Source: Ignavibacteria bacterium (GTDB taxonomy: Bacteria; Bacteroidota; Ignavibacteria; Tepidaquicellales; Tepidaquicellaceae). Taken from it: 64,000 bases of DNA. This document shows, in pieces, positions 61,852 through 64,000 of the stretch (positions are counted from its first letter, which is position 1; the number at the start of each line of letters is the position of its first letter). Under the pieces are notes generated by a model that saw only the letters and a list, made by a program, of their open reading frames with translations, did no database searches and was not told where the DNA came from. Both the position numbers and the translations under genes were made by a program. The stretch covers positions 62,001 through 126,000 of the forward strand of contig JAQTLX010000008.1 of NCBI GenBank assembly GCA_028714695.1, given 5' to 3'.

Positions 61852-63672
61852 ATGTTTGAAGATATCAAAATAACAGTTCAAGGCTGGGAATGGGATAGTC
61901 AAAAAATAGAAAATGATTTTTATAAAATTTCATTTTTTAATCCTAGCGATGCAGAACCTTTAACAGATGAAATTGATATAACCCCTTATATAATCAAAGA
62001 TAGTATTTCAGAATTGACATTTTCATTGGAAGACTTTTTTAGTGGAACTACAAACGAAAAGTTTTTTAGAGCATCGGATTTTTCATTTACTGTTTCGGAT
62101 TTTCTTCAAATTGACGATTCAAATGCAGCAGAACCAATGGCAGTCCGTGATTGGTTTTTCCTTGTTCCAAATGGTGAATTTAGCGGAGACACAACTTATA
62201 TAAAATATTTAGTAAAATTATATTATAAAAATAAATTGACTTGGATGGGTAATATTCCCCCAGAAATGTTTGATGAAGAAATAAATAATTCAGATTCATC
62301 AGGTTATCAAATTAAAATAACAGCAGTAGGACTAGAAAAAGAGTTTGAAGATTATTTTACAAATATAAAATTAATTGATTTTAGAGATGACCCGAAGAAT
62401 GTTGATCTTTGGATTGGCAATACAAATTATGCAATCCCTTATGGTAGCGGTCAACAATATCCAGTAAGATGGCAACAATTAGATATTATATTGAATAAAA
62501 TGTTTGTTACTGCTGGTGGCGTAACAACTGGAATAAATTTAAATCCAGTAAATCCAAATAAATTATTGGATAATGCCAGATGGATTTTATTTAGAGATAG
62601 ACACTTTTTCAAATATGCTATAAATGAACCAACGTATAATCCAAGACCACACTTCAGATTAAAAAATGTTACTTGTTCGTTTGATGAAGCGTGTGCAAAT
62701 GGCGATTCTTGTTACGATTGGTTTAGAAAAATATGTAATTCAATGGGATGGATATTTCATTTTCAATTTTTAGAATCTGGAACATCCAAAATGATGAAAT
62801 TAGTAATTAAAAATAGATATGATACAACCTCAACGAACCCAGAAAATTATATAAATGTAAATAGAAACAATTTATTGAATCCTTATACATTAAGAAAAAA
62901 AGCAAATAGAATAAATTATCCTTTCATTGCTTTGAAGAATGGGGGATGGACTGCTGCAAATAGTTTAGTAAATATAAATGGTAGCCGAATATTTATTATA
63001 AGCAATGATAGTAGAATACCAATATGGACAGATTGGTTTGATAATATTGCATTTGAAGGAAGGGGATTTCCTACAATGCTTAGATATTGGTGGGATAATG
63101 CAGATTGGATTAAATTATTAAATTCAGAAAATAATGAAATTGCATTTGAAATAAATAAAGATGGTGTAAATGACGTATGGGCTTTAGATAAATATATGAC
63201 AAGTAATAAGAATGTATTATTAATTGATGGCGGTGTTTCAAGTTCAAAAATGCGATTAAATATTTATAATAGATGTAATGACGGTTCAGATGGTTCTACA
63301 CCTTCAAATTCACAATTGGATTATTCTGGAAATTACGGAAATATGTTGGCATGGACATATAATTATCAGAGAAGTATGGGCGAAGATTGGGATTTGGTTT
63401 ATTGTTATTGTGATTATGTAAAAGGAATAAATATGTATAATCAATATCCTGGGGCGGACTCAATGTTTGTAAAAAATTTAAGAGCTTTATTGAAAACAAA
63501 ATATAATGTAGCAACTGATTGTTCAATCAATCAAATCGAAACGGATATATTAAAAACCGTTCATTTTGAAGAGGACAACGATATTTATAAGAATGAAAAT
63601 TTTTCTATAAGTGAAATGAAAATAGATTTTATAAATGACAAAACAAGTTTTAGTCTGATAAACGTGGAATAA
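61852..63672 (+). CDS. large phage tail protein
   Basis: A 606-residue protein directly after the tape-measure gene (11-base gap). N-terminal strands resemble distal-tail or tail-hub proteins (FEDIKITVQGWEWDSQ, YLVKLYYKNKLTWMGNI). The middle has CYDWFRKICNSMGWIFHFQF, reminiscent of hub folds of gp27/Tal type. The assignment rests on position and strand-rich pattern; no precise family is recognised. Confidence 0.65.
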   Translation: MFEDIKITVQGWEWDSQKIENDFYKISFFNPSDAEPLTDEIDITPYIIKDSISELTFSLEDFFSGTTNEKFFRASDFSFTVSDFLQIDDSNAAEPMAVRDWFFLVPNGEFSGDTTYIKYLVKLYYKNKLTWMGNIPPEMFDEEINNSDSSGYQIKITAVGLEKEFEDYFTNIKLIDFRDDPKNVDLWIGNTNYAIPYGSGQQYPVRWQQLDIILNKMFVTAGGVTTGINLNPVNPNKLLDNARWILFRDRHFFKYAINEPTYNPRPHFRLKNVTCSFDEACANGDSCYDWFRKICNSMGWIFHFQFLESGTSKMMKLVIKNRYDTTSTNPENYINVNRNNLLNPYTLRKKANRINYPFIALKNGGWTAANSLVNINGSRIFIISNDSRIPIWTDWFDNIAFEGRGFPTMLRYWWDNADWIKLLNSENNEIAFEINKDGVNDVWALDKYMTSNKNVLLIDGGVSSSKMRLNIYNRCNDGSDGSTPSNSQLDYSGNYGNMLAWTYNYQRSMGEDWDLVYCYCDYVKGINMYNQYPGADSMFVKNLRALLKTKYNVATDCSINQIETDILKTVHFEEDNDIYKNENFSISEMKIDFINDKTSFSLINVE

Positions 63673-63677
63673 ATATA

Positions 63678-64000
63678 ATGGCAATCAAAAATTATGTTGA
63701 CGGATGGCAAAATCCAAAATTTATTATAAGAGATTCTGAAGGCAATGAAATTGAAGTAATTGAATTAATGCTTACTGGAGCGGAAGGATTAGTCAGGGAT
63801 ATGATTCCGAATATTTTAATTCATCCTTTAGCAAGCGGTGACATTGTTGCGGTTCCTAAAGGTTTCCATTACACTTTTACTCTAAGTTATCAAGAATATT
63901 CACCAGCAGACAATACTTTAAAAATCGGTAGAATATGGGATTACTGGCAGGATGGACACGAAATAATTTTGTTTCCAAGAAAAGAAATATTGTCTAAATA
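63678..64000 (+). CDS. phage tail protein, truncated by the window end
   Basis: An open frame from an ATG at 63678 (MAIKNYVDGWQNPKFIIRDS, then IPNILIHPLASGDIVAVPKG) that runs past position 64000 without a stop. Strand-rich, follows the large tail protein with a five-base gap and is likely a further distal tail or baseplate subunit. Confidence 0.6.
   Translation, partial: MAIKNYVDGWQNPKFIIRDSEGNEIEVIELMLTGAEGLVRDMIPNILIHPLASGDIVAVPKGFHYTFTLSYQEYSPADNTLKIGRIWDYWQDGHEIILFPRKEILSK

Overview
The window reads as bacterial chromosome from the Bacteroidota/Chlorobiota side of the FCB group, most like an Ignavibacteria-type organism. The support is: secreted proteins ending in a Por/type IX secretion sorting domain (NYPNPFNP start, MILIK end) at 12.3-14.1 and 31.1-32.7 kb; outer-membrane barrels; lipoproteins; a succinate dehydrogenase operon with separate small SdhC and SdhD; and a TTG/TAnnTTTG promoter in front of the tRNA. 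This placement is inferred, because no rRNA or marker gene is present.

Left part (1-41.7 kb, host). 0-0.85 kb: small membrane and metal-binding-fold-like proteins. 1.2-4.9 kb: a redox cluster (aldo/keto reductase, flavodoxin-like reductase, DUF362 protein) with an AraC regulator. 5.0-6.6 kb: a tripartite HipBST-type toxin-antitoxin operon with palindromic operators. 6.9-7.8 kb: HTH plus membrane protein pair. 8.0-11 kb: two lipoprotein phosphatases. 11.2-18.3 kb: envelope and secreted proteins, a broken small membrane gene and a large polytopic membrane protein. 18.5-29.2 kb: the metabolic core, an electron-transfer operon with a double zinc-ribbon protein, NfnA-like and NfnB-like subunits (the latter carrying the same zinc ribbon as an N-terminal fusion), NuoE-like and NuoF-like subunits, a 1238-residue FeS/GltD-like/molybdopterin-fold fusion, and a rubrerythrin. 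Together these look like NADH/NADPH/ferredoxin transhydrogenation or electron bifurcation machinery. 29.4-36.9 kb: ferredoxin, envelope proteins, dienelactone hydrolase, a GIY-YIG protein. 37.1-41.5 kb: sdhCD-AB on the minus strand, split by a GxxExxY gene and an 11-copy tandem repeat. Small cargo genes with repeat arms (four-helix-bundle gene at 24.5 kb, GxxExxY at 39.7 kb) sit inside otherwise tight operons.

Right part (41.7-64 kb, acquired DNA). A tRNA-Ala(GGC) gene is followed by an inverted 31-bp copy of its own 5' half and a palindrome, and then by visibly AT-richer DNA. 41.9-46.5 kb holds a small winged-helix-like protein, a lipoprotein and an island with a Ser/Thr protein kinase and four small genes. 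From 46.6 kb the content is a tailed phage with siphovirus-type genes: a palm-polymerase-like replication protein, about 16 very small genes, a calcineurin-like phosphoesterase, HK97-type prohead protease (with coiled-coil tail), HK97-type major capsid protein, head-tail connector, tail terminator, tail tube, a tail assembly chaperone with a -1 frameshift site (T TTT TTT), tape measure protein and distal tail proteins; the last gene runs off the end. No integrase, terminase or portal gene is visible, so the element is incomplete within the window.

The most unusual signals are regulatory. A 23-bp box followed by a GC-rich hairpin occurs in two phage leaders and a third related hairpin lies before the connector gene, all with CATAA-type loops. 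A GGTTTCGT...TTTTATAA leader motif recurs about 30 bases before many phage starts. A 22-bp TTGACAACAT-containing repeat occurs twice. Several small phage genes show single-base frame breaks, which may be real or sequencing indels.
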